From NCBI GenBank assembly GCA_033439265.1, contig JAVTVX010000015.1, positions 25,535,947-25,599,946 on the forward strand: a stretch of DNA of 64,000 nt. The letters are read 5' to 3'. Made by a program: the position numbers and the translations under genes. How positions within the stretch are numbered: position 1 is the stretch's first letter; every line of letters starts with the position of its first letter. Source of the DNA: Dillenia suffruticosa. Taxonomy: Eukaryota; Streptophyta; Magnoliopsida; Dilleniales; Dilleniaceae. The notes under the pieces are model-generated. The model saw only the letters and a program-made list of their open reading frames with translations, searched no databases and was not told the origin of the DNA. This document shows, piece by piece, positions 47,204 to 59,710 of the stretch.

Positions 47204-49553
47204 CTAGAATCGGATTAAGGAAACAAAGAGGGGAATACACGAGAAGGAGAGCCAAAGTGTGGGTTGAAGAAGGGTGTTTGATGCAGACTGACTATTGATT
47301 TCACTTGAATCAACGGCAAAGGGCATGCCATCACTCCCAAGAGTGCACGACTGAGGATCAGAACCGTCCTTGCTCATCATGAGAACCCTTAGGACTGCAG
47401 TAACAGTGTGAATATAAGCCATTCGATTCTTGGCGAGGAGCCATGTCAACCCCATGAGTTCACAATCCCTGTTGCGCATCTTGGTCGTTCGATCGTCTGA
47501 CCTACTTGAATTCCCAATTTTTTGTTGGTTAAGCTGCAGAAAATATGGACGCATATGAGCTATGATGAATCAGTGATGTATCCTACATATTTCTAATACG
47601 GTGAACTACCGACTGGAATAAGCCTATAAAAGGGGTTAGATAAGAGGATTGCTTGCCCTCATTTTAGCAAACAAAGAAAGCATTATGATCCTACAAGCTT
47701 TCACTAGCCATAGATGGTAATCACTAGCATTAAGACTTGTGCATAAACTCTTCAAAACGGCAGTGGCAACATACTTACCTTTATACAAATGTCAAATTAC
47801 TTTTAAAAATAAAAGGAAAGACAAATTATTAAGCAAAGTCTAGAGTTTCACAAAATTTTAGTTTTTAAAATTATTTTTTGATAACAGTAAAAACAATAAA
47901 TAAATAAAAATGACCTCCATCGTTCTGATGTAAACCCAAAAAGCTATCGGAGGCATATCGAGAATAACCCTGAAATCAGCGTACTAAACAACTATACTTG
48001 GCAGACCTAGTGTGTGGACTCAAAACTTGGTGCAATTATCAAGTACTGAATCTTATACAATGTTTAGAGGGAGCCACGTCCCCTTTGGAAGGTATTTAAG
48101 GCTACTTGGTTAGTATGGCTCTTCCCCCAATTACAAATGCCTTCAACTAATGGGAAATTGGATGAAGATCCCCATCTGTAGTGTGGAATAAAATGAACAT
48201 AGGAGGAAGGGAAAGCTTTCATAATAGAGATAAAATAGAAAAAGCAACCAAAAAAATGTGCATCTATTGTCACCCCCATTCAAAAGGATTAAGTAAGACC
48301 CACTTGACGTAGCTAACAAATTGCTTTCCACAATTTTTATGCTAAAAAAAAAAGGTCTTAAATCACCTTTCCTTTGATCCGTAGATGCCTGGGGTCTTTT
48401 TTTTTTTTTTTTTTTTGGTTATATTAGGATTTAAATTCGAGATTAGATTGGGAATAGAAGTTGTGGTCACTAAATCATCCTCCCCCGATCCTGCGGTCTT
48501 TTTTTCTTGTAACACCAGAGCTACCACGTGTACTCCCAACTTATACTAATTGTTGATGAATAAGTTGTCCTTATGAAAGAAGATTTTTTTTTTTCCCTCT
48601 TAAGTTCCTGCCTAAAGCTTGCCCAAAATTTACTTAATAGGAGACGATGTTCCCACGATGGGAGGGCGCGTGCAACTGTTATGCCCTAAAAGCGAATAAT
48701 GCAGAGAAAAAGCAAAGTCCAATGACTTTCCCAAACCCCAACAAAAGTTAGAACCAGAAAAATAAAAAATAAAAACAAAAACAAAAACAAAATAAAATAA
48801 AACCCACCAAACCCTAATCAAAATCCCAAACCCACATCCAATTAAACATCAAAAATGGCCAAATCATATAAATGAAAAAAATGACTCACCTGGTAGAGAC
48901 TGTTGAGGCACTTGGAACAGCCAGCAAGACCAGGAAACCCATTATTGGTTTTAACCAAACAGTCATTCTCAAGCCTCTTCACATTCCCATTCCCATTCCC
49001 AACAATTTTACCCTTTTGAGAAACAGAAAAGGCCTCAGGACAGCTTAGAGGGTGCAATCTTATGCCACAGAAGCAGTACACTACATCACATGTCTCATTC
49101 GGCCCAACAATTTGGATTCCTTTTCTGACCAACTCTTGTTGAAGTGTGTCAACACAGGTTTCCGAGTCATCAGGGAGCAATGGCAAGTCATAGGTCTCCG
49201 TTGGGGATAGTTTTCCGAAGCGGGCGGCCCGGTCGAGGGCGGTTTGGGAGTAGGCAGCGTAGAGCCAGGCGGCGAGTACTGGGCAGCAGCGGGTTTCGCT
49301 CAGTTTCTGGTTGGACCGGGTGATTCCGCAAGCGGAGCTCACCGACCGAAACAGGTCGTCTGAGAGGTCAAGAGGACATGATGTGAGGTCTGATTGTTCT
49401 GGGAATGCTGGGATTGTTTCTGTTTCTGGTGGGGCTGGGGATTGGGTTGGTTTAAATGGTTGAATGTTGGCCGGCTCAGGGTCTGATACGGCGGACCGGA
49501 CCGGGAAATTTGAGAAGAATGTAAGGAATGTGATGGAGAAGAGAATGGAGTTG

Positions 49554-49558
<5 letters not shown>
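47204..49558 (-). CDS. SPARK-domain GPI-anchored protein (At4g28100-like)
   Basis: Two exons, 48890-49558 and 47204-47533, joined by a GT-AG intron in phase 0 (donor CAG|GTGAGT, acceptor CTGCAG), give 332 aa. Residues 1-23 form a signal peptide. A Pro-rich linker (30-50) leads to a Cys-rich extracellular domain (~60-255) with CPLDLSDDLF, TRCCPVLAAWLYAAYS, CVDTLQQELVRKG, ETCDVVYCFCGIRLHPLSC, CLVKTNNGFPGLAGCSKCL and, in exon 2, RDCELMGLTWLLAKNR. This is the plant SPARK-type domain of uncharacterised GPI-anchored proteins such as Arabidopsis At4g28100. The C-terminus is a hydrophobic tail (PTLWLSFSCIPLFVSLIRF) preceded by small residues, as expected for GPI attachment at the cell surface. Related SPARK domains occur in symbiosis receptors; no such role is claimed here. 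The start codon directly abuts a GA microsatellite. Confidence 0.85.
48390..48495 (-). repeat. SINE-like copy inside the intron of the GPI-protein gene
   Basis: The plus strand has a T-run of 24, then ggttatattaggatttaaattcgagat, then a stretch ending in gtggtcactaaatcatcc. On the minus strand this reads as a head, a diverged B box and a poly-A tail. It is similar to the copy at 59345. Confidence 0.45.

Positions 49559-49600
<42 letters not shown>
49559..49600 (-). repeat. GA microsatellite in the 5' leader of the GPI-protein gene
   Basis: An uninterrupted (CT) run on the plus strand starts immediately beside the ATG (cat at 49556-49558) and spans about 42 bp, some 21 units. On the coding strand it is (GA)n ending exactly at the start codon. 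It fits a GAGA-type leader element. Confidence 0.85.
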
Positions 49601-49603
<3 letters not shown>

Positions 49604-49699
49604 TTTCTTTGGGGAAAAGGCTTGTGGGAGTGAAGTGAGCGGAGAAAATGTGAGGTGGGTTTGTGCCTTTTTAGGGGGCTGTTTGGGGGTTGAGAGGGA

Positions 49700-51350
49700 A
49701 GAGTGAAAATTTTACAAAGGTAGGAGTTGGGTTGGGGTGGGTCATGCCGTGGGGTTTGGAGAAATTGAGAGGATTGACCAAACGGATAGTGGGATTTGGG
49801 TTGGGTGAATTTTGGGTATTTGTACTAGTCTACATAGTTTTTTTGTTGTTGAAAAGTTTCACAGTGGTCTGTTGTTTGTTATGTGGTACATCTAGAGTTA
49901 GTTGGGGTTAAGGAACAGTATTATGAGCAAATGATTTTTAGGTGTTTAGTTTAGAGACCTTTACTTTGTGTCTGCGTGGGGTGGGGTGGGGTAACTTTTT
50001 CTTATCTAGTCTTGGAGTACAAGTTGTTTTAGCACATACATGTCTTGCGTTCTAAACATAGGTGCAGTGGAGTTTGGAGATTTGAATTATTTGTGTTGAA
50101 ATTGCTTCCAAAAAAAATAAAAAAACTGGCAACAAGGACATGACATATGGGCCTGATGTTGAGGCAACATTAGCTGCCTTCAATTGGAATTTTCTCTATC
50201 TTCACCTTCATCTCCATCGTCCTCATCTGCCAGCTAAATTTCATCCAAAATTGGTCTCTTCTCTCGTCTGGTATGAATCAATCTGAGCCCATGTTACCCT
50301 CCTATAAATAAATTTCTGAAATATACGCTCAGACTTTACATTCACAGTGTTGCAAAAAGGTAAAAAATTAAATTAAATTAATTATCCTTGCCTCGACCAT
50401 AACTAATTTCTTATCACAATTATGAATTTTATGTTTAGTTAAAATGAAAATAACTTTTAGTAAGAGAGTTTGGTCTCTACAAAAACATAAAAGCTTCCTC
50501 ATTTGATTCTTATCCTTGAGATTTTCCGTAGCTCATGTTACTCGTAAATCTCCTTATAACTGGAAATTAAAATAATTTTTATCACGTCAAATTATGAAAA
50601 TCTGTGTAAAATATTTATTTAACAACATTTTCCCATCTGCAACAAACTAAATTTTAATTTCATATTCTAAGTAGTTAGATTAATCTTATTTTCGTGGATT
50701 AACTTCTTGTCATTCAATTAGATGGAGGATGGAGGTAAATAGTTGAATAAAGATTTTTTGAAATATTTTTTGCTATTTAGGTATTTTAAAAGTTGTAAAT
50801 GACAGAAATAGTATTTGGTTGTTTAAATAGAAAAATAAAGAAATACAAAATCTTTTATAGTTGTTCCACCAAACTTGATATATGTCCAATCCCAACTCTC
50901 TCTAGATTTTTCACTATCAATTCACAAATACACATTTGATTACAGGTTCAAATTGGATTTTTACAATATTTTTATCAAACACTAATTTCTCAAACCTACA
51001 CAGATTGATTCTATCTCTCTAAATCTAAGATAGTAACACACTTACTGATCTTTTCAAATCTCAGTACAAGTACGAATGAGAGATTTAAGATGTGAGAATT
51101 AAATCCTCATATTAGATAGACTTGGCTTTTGCAAGCAATTACACTCAAGAAGGATAAAAGTAATGTAAAAGCAAAATGTATGAATTAAAAATAAAGTAGT
51201 AATGCAATGAGTTCGTAATAGTTCAGATCATGAATAGAGCATTAATTTCTTCATTTTTCATCTCTCTGACATTTATTGTCGTGTTAAAGAGATTCGTTAT
51301 GTGGTTGTTGAAGTCGAACGTTACTCATAAAAATTCACCAATTAATGTTC
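49700..51350. other. Upstream and intergenic DNA, no gene supported
   Basis: The part just right of 49600 is G-rich on the plus strand and probably holds the promoter of the GPI-protein gene. Further right it becomes AT-rich without recognisable features. Confidence 0.35.
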
Positions 51351-52515
51351 TGCAACTGTTCTTTGTTTTACGCTGAAACTTCATTTTTTTTACTAGCACT
51401 GCTTTTCTTTTGACTAATTGAAAGATGATCTTACTATATTTAAATGTTATATTTTGATAGAAATAAAAATGAACAGATAAATCAAAAAAGTGATGACCGT
51501 TGTGTTCAAGCCATTTTCAAATTTTTAGATTCCAACAATTTCAAGTCAACAACTTTAATTGACACAACGACCTGAATTCAAAATTTTTTATTGTGCATTT
51601 TCTTGGTCAAGTCGACATGGTAGGAACTTAGGTCAACCAGGTTATGTTATAAAATAAATTAGTGGACAAGTGAACTTGAATTGATTGACATGGTTTGGTG
51701 TATCAACATGATTTTAATTAAGTATTGACATGTCTAAGATAGGAACCAAGAGTCTTTGTCGACATATCAGAAATTTTGGGTAGACATGAACTTATTTCGA
51801 AATAAATTAGTGGATAAGGTATATTTTAATTGATCTACATATAAAGATGGGTTGACATTTAATATTTACATTGACACAGTCCTATTTCTACATTCAATTG
51901 GTGGACCTGACATTTTAAATTGGACAATGTGCTTAAGGTGTTGACATAACTAAAATGCAGGTCATTGTGTGACTACTAAGGAAAAAATAAAGCAGGTCGA
52001 TAAGTTGTCGGGCATGTCGACCATATCGACCATTCTTAATAATTTTTACTAGATACTTGTCGACATGTGTAAAAATGGGTCGACTCAAGATTTAAATCAG
52101 TGAACTTGACACTTTAAATTTGTCTATCTGATTTCAAAAGTCGAAGTATAATTCTTTTCCGGTCGACAAACAAGGCAGATTGACAAGATTTCACTCAGGT
52201 TGATAAGGTGTGTGAGTAAATATGTCGGGTCGACATATTCAGGGTTATTGACAAAATCTTACTTAGACAAATAGAGTTATTTGATTTATTTGGGTTGACA
52301 ATGATTTTTTACAGGTTGACATGTTCACGATATTGTTACAATTAGTCAACATAGCTCTAAAAATTAGTGGATCTAGATAAGCAAGTCGACATGTGTTATT
52401 AACAGGTCGATAAAGTCTGTAGATATAGTGATTTTTAGTCCTATTCTCTGATACATTTAAGTCTATTTTTCTCCAATTTATTTCTTTTATCATTATCAAA
52501 ATTTAGCATTCTCAA
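51351..52515 (-). repeat. 3' LTR of the element at 51.35-56.86 kb
   Basis: Matches 55718-56857 through the blocks tttgactaattg, agatgaccgttgtgtt, tttaattgacac, tggacctgacattttaaattgg and caaatagagttatttgattta. Many gtcgaca words occur in both LTRs. Confidence 0.7.
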
Positions 52516-54388
52516 CGATCTCCCCATTTTTTATGATAAAAAAACTTTGACACATTTATCTAAAACTTGTGAGCCTATTGATTTTTATTTCTAAAAACTA
52601 AGCCTATTGACTCTTATTTTTGAAAGTTTAACTAATTTCCTGATGTGTTAATGAGAATTGCAGAATTATGATTTAACTGATTTAATTTACAATAATGTTA
52701 TCACCACAGAGCCATTGCCTACTTCCTAAATTCCCAATTATCAACCGAGTCATTTCTAACATAACAACAGAACCAAAAATTGAGATGACTTAACCAATCC
52801 TAATACAGAGACTCATTTGTCTACCATCATCTATTATTTTTCTCCCCCTTTTGTCATCAACAACAAAGTCAACAATATTACACCATGACTAAACAAATCA
52901 CAACCATCCTACTAAAATCAATCTCATTAACAACACTCTGTTACCAACAGTGACTGTATCAGAAATTGAAGAAACCCAACATTGTTCTACTGTCATGGCA
53001 TAATAAGTACACTTCTCTATAATTTGCAACATTCCTTTCAAATTTAAAACTCATGTTCAAACCACAACAAACAATAGCAAATTCAGAGAATTGCAGCTAA
53101 TGTAGCAAACAATAGAATATATGAGCAAATACTCGAAACCTATACATCAATACTTTTTGTCGTCATAGCAAACAATAGTAAATTATAGTAACAAACAGTT
53201 AGTTATTTATACTGCCCCTCAATCAGCAAACATTGATTTTCAGTAGTCATCTTCTAACAATAGTTATCTATTTGCCCACACCTCTTAGCAACAGTTTATC
53301 TGTTACTCCCCCTCAATCATAGAAACATTAGAGTTCAATTAATTTGGCACAACAACAGCTGTAATGAGCTATATTTTTCAACTGCCCACAAGAATGTGAG
53401 AGAATATAACTAAATTATCAGAAAAGTCATAGAGTAATAATCATTTAATAAGAAAATAGCAACTTCAAAGTAAATATTGAAGAAACTAAACTTATTAATT
53501 TCAATTTATAGCAGTTTTGAACGAGTGAGAATACTAACATGAATATTTCAGCAAATAAGACTAAAAACATTATTCATTTTCAACAAAAAAAGGCATAAAA
53601 AATGAATATTCAAACTATATAAGAGTGAGATATTTTAAACATGAAGTGCAATAGACTTGATATATGGTAGCAGCAGGCAACATTTTAACCTAAGACTTTC
53701 ATACATTAGCTACACACATTTTGAGTTTAATGTTAAGTCAGACATGTGATCATTGCAAAGCATTATGAGTTCAAAGATGACAAGTAAATAAGTAGAGTAT
53801 AATGTAATGACAAAATAACTAAAAGGAATATTACAGAAGGAAGAGAAGCTAAGGACATCAGATGAGGATCTAAGTAGGATCAAATAAAGTACTCAACCAT
53901 AATGAGGGGTTTAAGTACAGCGAGGAGATGAATCAGTATGACCGGGATAGCTTAGGGTCGCGAGATGTCTTTCCTTTGTTGGATGATTCAATATTCGTTT
54001 TCGGTCTATGTAGCTCCATACTAAATATGAGATTAATTTGTGCTTGCCTATTCAATCGTTCATTTGAGAGTGCTACATTTTGCTCAATATTTTTTCAATT
54101 TGTCCCAAATCATTTCTAAAGTGATAGGTTGAGAACTAGATGGCTATCCACCTTGCTCAGTTTCAGTTGCTTCTTCTTCTGCTTCCTCTATCGGTCTTTT
54201 CACAATCCCTGCATCCTTTCTAACCCATTCACCTTCACTATTGTACATCCATCTTGCTCTAAGTATGGAAGATGCATTAATTTCATTCTTTTTATTAATT
54301 CTATCACTATATTTTTGTCTAATTCCAGACGATAGGATAATAAAATCTCAGAAATCATTCTTGCATATGGTAGGAGTTAATTTTTTAC

Positions 54389-54772
54389 CTACGTGCAGCA
54401 TTCATGAAATGTGGAATAATGAAATGAAGTTAAGAGTTTTTTCCCACTCATGATGCATGCCATCAACCTAAAATCTTCTCTAAAAATACTTGTATAGTTC
54501 TCTCCTCTAGGTCTGAGTACGTAAGCAACAATCAAATGGAAAATTCTTTCATGAAATGCTAAGTCCATAGCATTTGTGTTCACAACAGTCAAGTTATCAT
54601 CATTGAACACTCTCTTAGCATTCTCCAAATAACTTGATTTCATGTAGTGTTCACATTTGTCATATGTTACCCATTCTAGACCATTTTCCCTGCAAGTAAT
54701 CATAGGAATAATTTCAATCACTTTCTCATTCACATAAGTTCTAAATGCACACGACACAGAATAATCATTCAA
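54389..54772 (-). mobile_element. Interior ORF of the non-autonomous LTR element
   Basis: Reads GLEWVTYDKCEHYMKSSYLE, then NAMDLAFHERIFHLIVAYVL and RPRGENYTSIFREDFRLMAC. This matches the pattern of the putative-plant-transposon-protein domain ('LSW.TF...HYM...R........D.S..DRLLH.LIAYVL.P'). The family's function is unknown. The reading is broken outside this stretch. Confidence 0.5.
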
Positions 54773-56857
54773 AATGATGTGTGTCTCATTCTCAACCCCA
54801 TCAGAGATTACTCAATGTTATTATAGAATAGCTTGATGGTTTTTTCATAAATGAACTTGTTAGAAATCATAAGTCAATTAGGGTATTCATCATTCAGATA
54901 TTCTTCATACTTGAGTTAACATATTTTAGAAATACTCAATCAATAAATCTCCCTTGATTGACTTTTCTTCATGAGAATATTTTCTTGTAAAGTTCACTCT
55001 GTTCAACTAATTGAAATTCATGAACATTGAATTTGAGAATGGCATTTGTCGGTTGAGGCGGCCAAAGGGGTCTTGAAGATGCAGTTTTCGTATAAGAGGG
55101 ATTCGATGATGATGGTTTTGTTGATGGTTTTACAGAAGGTTTTTGAGAATGCTGGTTGTTTAGATATAGGAAATTTTTGTTTAATAGCCATTGTAGATTA
55201 GGGTTTCATATGTTCAATTGTCTAGGGTTTATGAGGAATGAAATTCACCAAGGGAGAGAGAAATTCGAATTTGGGGATAAAGAGAGATGAGTTATGTTAA
55301 CTGTTCATATTCCATTTTGCATGTCACGGGTCGATATATTTTCGTGCACGTTGACTTATTTTCAAGATGTCCAAAGGTTAGCAGGTTGACAAAGTTTTAA
55401 ACACATCGACCTACTTTTGACTATAATGTATGTTGACATATTAGTGTACAGGTCGACAAAACTATGTATATTTTTGGTTTTTCAATAGTAGATCGATATG
55501 ATTTCTAAGACAATTGGTTAGTGGGTCGACAAAACTATATAGTTTTCAATTTGTCAACATCCTTTTGAAATAAGTTGACCTGAAGTTCTTTTTCCCATAT
55601 TTTCGCATATTTTGTATTTCAAACTTTTTTCTTATTTCTCTATTTCTATCATTTCTAGTTCTCTTCTTAACTCAAAAAATCTATTCTTATTTCTCCATTT
55701 CTTTTCAATTTCTTATTTGCAACTGTTCCTTGTTTTAACGTTGAAGCTTCATTTTCTTACTATCGCCACTTTTCTTTTGACTAATTGAAGATGACTTTGT
55801 TGGGTTTAAACGTTAGATTTTAATAGAAATGGAAATGAATAGATAAATCAGAAAAGAGATGACCATTGTGTTTAAGTCATTTTCGAATTTTTGAATTCTG
55901 ACAATTTCATGTCAACAACTTTAATTGACATATTGACTTGAATTTAAAATTTTGTATTGTAAATTTTCTTAGTCAGGTCGATATGGTAAGAACTTGGGTC
56001 GACCACATTATGTTCTAAAGTAAATTGGTGGATAAGTGAACTTAAATTGGTCAACATGGTTTGGTGTATCGACAAGATTTTAATTAAATATCAACATGTC
56101 TAAATTAGGACCTAAGAGTCTTTGTCGACATATCAGAGATTTCAAATCGACATGAATCTATTTTAGAATAAATTGGTGAACAAGACAAATTTTAATTGTT
56201 CGACATATTTAATATCCACATTAACACATTTCTATTTCTACATTCAATTGGTGGACCTGACATTTTAAATTGGTCGATGTGCTTGAAGTGTCGACATAAC
56301 TGAAATATAGGTCATTGTGTGACTCCTGAGGAAAAAATAAAACAGGTTAACTAGTTTTCAAGCATGTCAACCATTCTTAATAATTTTTACTAGATGCTTA
56401 TCGACATGTGTAATAATGGGGACCCAAGATTTAAATTAGTGGAGCTGACCCTTTAAATTTGTCCACCTGATGTCAACAGGTCAACGTATAGTTCTTTTCA
56501 GGTCGACATATAAGGCGGGTTGACAAGATTTCAATCAGGTTGACAGGGTGTGTGAGTGAATATGCTGGATCGACATATTTTTGGAGTTGTCGACAAAATC
56601 TCACTTAGACAAATAGAGTTATTTGATTTATTCAGGTCGACAAGAATTATTTATAGGCCAACAAATTCATAGTATTGTTAAAATTGATCAACATAGCTCT
56701 AAAAATTGATGGACCTAGATGAGCAAGTGACATGTATTATAACAAGTCAACAAAGGTTTGCAGATATAGTGATTTTCAGTCTTGCTCTTTGATACACTTA
56801 ACTCTATTTTTCTTAAATTTATTTTTTTTATCATCATCAAAATCTAGACTTTTCAAT

Positions 56858-58650
56858 ACTTTTTTACTCATATCTATCTACATAAATGTAAGAATCCTTA
56901 TCTATTTGACATCACATCCAGACGGCAATGTGGTGGTCGCTTTTGGATGACACCGTGGAAACTCTTTCTAACTTGTCATTATATCTGTGATCTAGTATAG
57001 TGCGTCACTGAGAAGAAAACATATCAACAAATTTTCTATATTTATTTTTTATGGTTTTGACTAAAATTTTATGTTACCAACTTTTTTCTTATAAGGTTTA
57101 GGAGCGACCAGTTTTCTAACTAATTTTAGATAATTTTTAGTCCCTTTTTTGTGTGCTGAATACCTCTGATCTTGTTTCCCTCTATTTTTCTAACTTTTCT
57201 TCCCCCTGTTGTCTCTTAAAAAAGCTTTTGAATTTGCATTTGAGCTTTTAAGAGAAAAAGACAGGGAACAAATTAGGGTGGGGGATAAATCATTGTTAAT
57301 TCAGTAAAAAATGAATTTAATTATTTAATTTCACCATAGATAAAGATTCATAAGAGGACAGCCTAATGATATAAATTTTTTTCTTCCAATCTGATGATTT
57401 CAGCCTCAAATCCTTAAACAACAAAAAAAAAATAAAAAAAAAGGATTCGAGGCGCTTGGAAGATGGTTAAAATAACATTTTAACTCATAGAGCATCATCC
57501 GGAGAATCGCATCAAGCTTCACGCATAGACCATTTACCATAACAATAAATAGAATGAAATCCAGAGTCGATGGAATCTACGAAATTCTAACGCTCAGATT
57601 TGATCGCCTATTAATAAAAATAAAATTAAAGAAAAGGGAGAGGACACATGAATTCTCTCAAAGGCATGATTAAAATTTGAAAATTACGCATTTAAGCAGC
57701 GTTTAAAGGATTCAAAACAAGAGTAGGTTTATTACCTATTTCACTTAACTTTTTTCAACTTAAAACTAAAATTTAAGTCAAATAAATTTTTTAATAAAAA
57801 AATAAGAAAAAAGAGAAATATCTTAGAGGACTTTTTACCTTTTTGAACAAAATTTTGGACAAAATTATCTCTAATTATTTTAAATATTACAATTTTATCA
57901 TATATATTAACTCATATATATTTAAATATCTAAATATCTAAATATTTAATTATTTATGAATATTTTAGAAAAATATTCAAATAAACCAAAAAAATATTTT
58001 ATCCCTTATTTGTTAAATTTAATTATTTACAAAATTTTTCTTTAAAAAATGTATGAGTTTTAACTATTTATGAATATTTTAGAATTATTTATTTTATATA
58101 TTATTTATGAAATTTTAATATCAATTGTCTTTTATTGTAATTTCAGTAAATATTAAAACTTATATCAATTATTTTGCCACATAATCTCTTTAAGAAAGGA
58201 GATTTTTTTTTTAAAAAAAAAAAGAAAACTCATTAAACAGTTTCTCATTTAAATATTAAAAGTTTTATTTCTTACTTTAATTTATAATCATAAAATAAGA
58301 GTTTTTAACATTAAAAAAAAAAAAGTTAAACCAAACGCACTCCTAATCTCCATTTCAAATAAAATAGTAAAAATAAGATAGTAATAATTTAACTTATATT
58401 TAAAAAGTTGATTTTTATTTGAAATTTCAAATATTTCTTTTAAAATTTTTTATTTTAATTAAAAGTATTTTTATAAAATAAAATAAAATAGAAATAAGTT
58501 AAAAGAAGTTAAGTTCAAAGGGATTAAAATTTTTTTATGGATGCCCCAAAGACGAGAATTTCTGATTGCTACGCAAAAGATGTAAAAGTGTTCTGGTAAA
58601 AGCACCATCAACGGCCCACCATCTGTCAAAAAAAAAAATGTTACATAGCA
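56858..58650. other. AT-rich intergenic DNA, no gene supported
   Basis: Long A/T runs, particularly 57720-58500. Nothing with coding character or a recognisable repeat family was seen. Confidence 0.4.
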
Positions 58651-58654
58651 TTGA

Positions 58655-58740
58655 TTTTTTTTCTTTTTTTATACAGAGATTCGAATATGAGATCACCATA
58701 TTAGAAGAGGGGTTGTGACCATAGTATAGCATTGATTCAT
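58655..58740 (-). repeat. SINE-like copy, best preserved
   Basis: On the minus strand: ctatggtcacaacccctctt, ctaatatggtgatctcatat, then tcgaatctctg and an A-rich tail. The spacing of a ggtcacaac head and a tcgaatc B-box-like core fits a very short tRNA-derived SINE. Confidence 0.45.
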
Positions 58741-59344
58741 TGCCGGTGGAAAGCCAGAAGAAAAAGGATAAAGAAAAAAAAAAGGTTATAGTTGAATTAC
58801 CTGATATTAATGGTAAAAATATAATTTTGGTCTAGCAATATTCATATTTTATAGAAAATATATATATAAAAAACTCTGATTCGGGTTGACCTATTTGCCA
58901 ATTGTCCCCATGAATATCTCTTTATTCCTTTAGTGTTTGTATAAGAGTCATCAATTTATTTGGCATTGTGGTTCTTTTTGTTCTGCCTGTTGACAGATTT
59001 GGAAGCTTGGCTCCAACTGAATTGCCATTTGGATTGCCACCACCGCGCAGCATTCAGCACCAAATTGACTTCATTTCAGGTGTTATTCTTCTTAACTTGT
59101 CTGGTTAGAGAATGTCAGTTAAAGAGCATTCTGAGTAAAGAACATGCTGAATTGCAAAGACAAGTAGATGTTAGTCAATGTGCTGTTCCAACAAAGATGA
59201 ACTTGGAGAATATGTGTGAGAACAAGTACTGTGAAGTGCACATCTCTAATTTCTCATCTTAATAACATGTTTGATATGTTTGTTGGCGTTAAGGTATTCT
59301 CCAAGTGATGAATGGAAAACAGCCTTCCCAGACGAAAGATAGAT

Positions 59345-59440
59345 TCTTTTTTTGGTTATATAAGGATTAGAATTTGGAATGATCAGGTTGGGAAGGAGGA
59401 TCTGTACCGGTAGACTATCTCCTTAGGACATAGATTTTAT
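59345..59440 (-). repeat. SINE-like copy
   Basis: Plus strand ttctttttttggttatataaggattagaatttgg, then a stretch ending in ggtagactatctcc. It aligns to the copy at 48390 through the tggttatat(t/a)aggatt core. Confidence 0.4.
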
Positions 59441-59678
59441 GAATGGATTATAGCTTGAGGCTAACAATTATTAAAAAAAAAGGTTTTACAAATTGGTTGA
59501 GACTTAATATCACTTTTAGGATGATAATGACTCACTAAGGTCTTATTTTGGAAATATTAGTGAGTTTTTTTTTTTAATTATTGATATAATAATAATTTAA
59601 TCGATGATGCTAAGGATTAATGTTTGTTTTTGTCCAGGGTTTTGGTAGCCAAAAATAGAAAAAGAAAGTAGGCTTACC

Positions 59679-59710
<32 letters not shown>

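Larger units (their letters stand above)
51351..56857 (-). mobile_element. Non-autonomous LTR element with long LTRs (fossil)
   Basis: Direct repeats of about 1.15 kb (51351-52515 and 55718-56857) share long colinear stretches. Read on the minus strand the LTR begins gttgagaatgctaaatttt and ends aacagttgca. A purine tract (aaaaaatggggagatcg, about 52515-52531) sits just inside the left LTR, as expected for the 3' LTR, which fixes the minus orientation. The 3.2-kb interior lacks reverse transcriptase or integrase and holds one ORF region. The start gttgagaa and the purine tract suggest a copia-related origin. LTR divergence by eye is roughly 12-18 percent, so it is old. The structure is otherwise whole. 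Confidence 0.7.

Noticed and set aside
49464-49706. Plus-strand ORF with a (Leu-Ser)n run
   Set aside because: It is the reverse complement of the GPI-protein gene start and its GA microsatellite.
58960-59262. Plus-strand ORF of 100 codons with a hydrophobic start
   Set aside because: No motif or family pattern, no upstream signals, and surroundings of repeats; likely a chance ORF.
59300-59340. DEWKTAF-like residues reminiscent of Ty3/gypsy reverse transcriptase
   Set aside because: Only about seven residues match before an unrelated repeat begins; too short to call.
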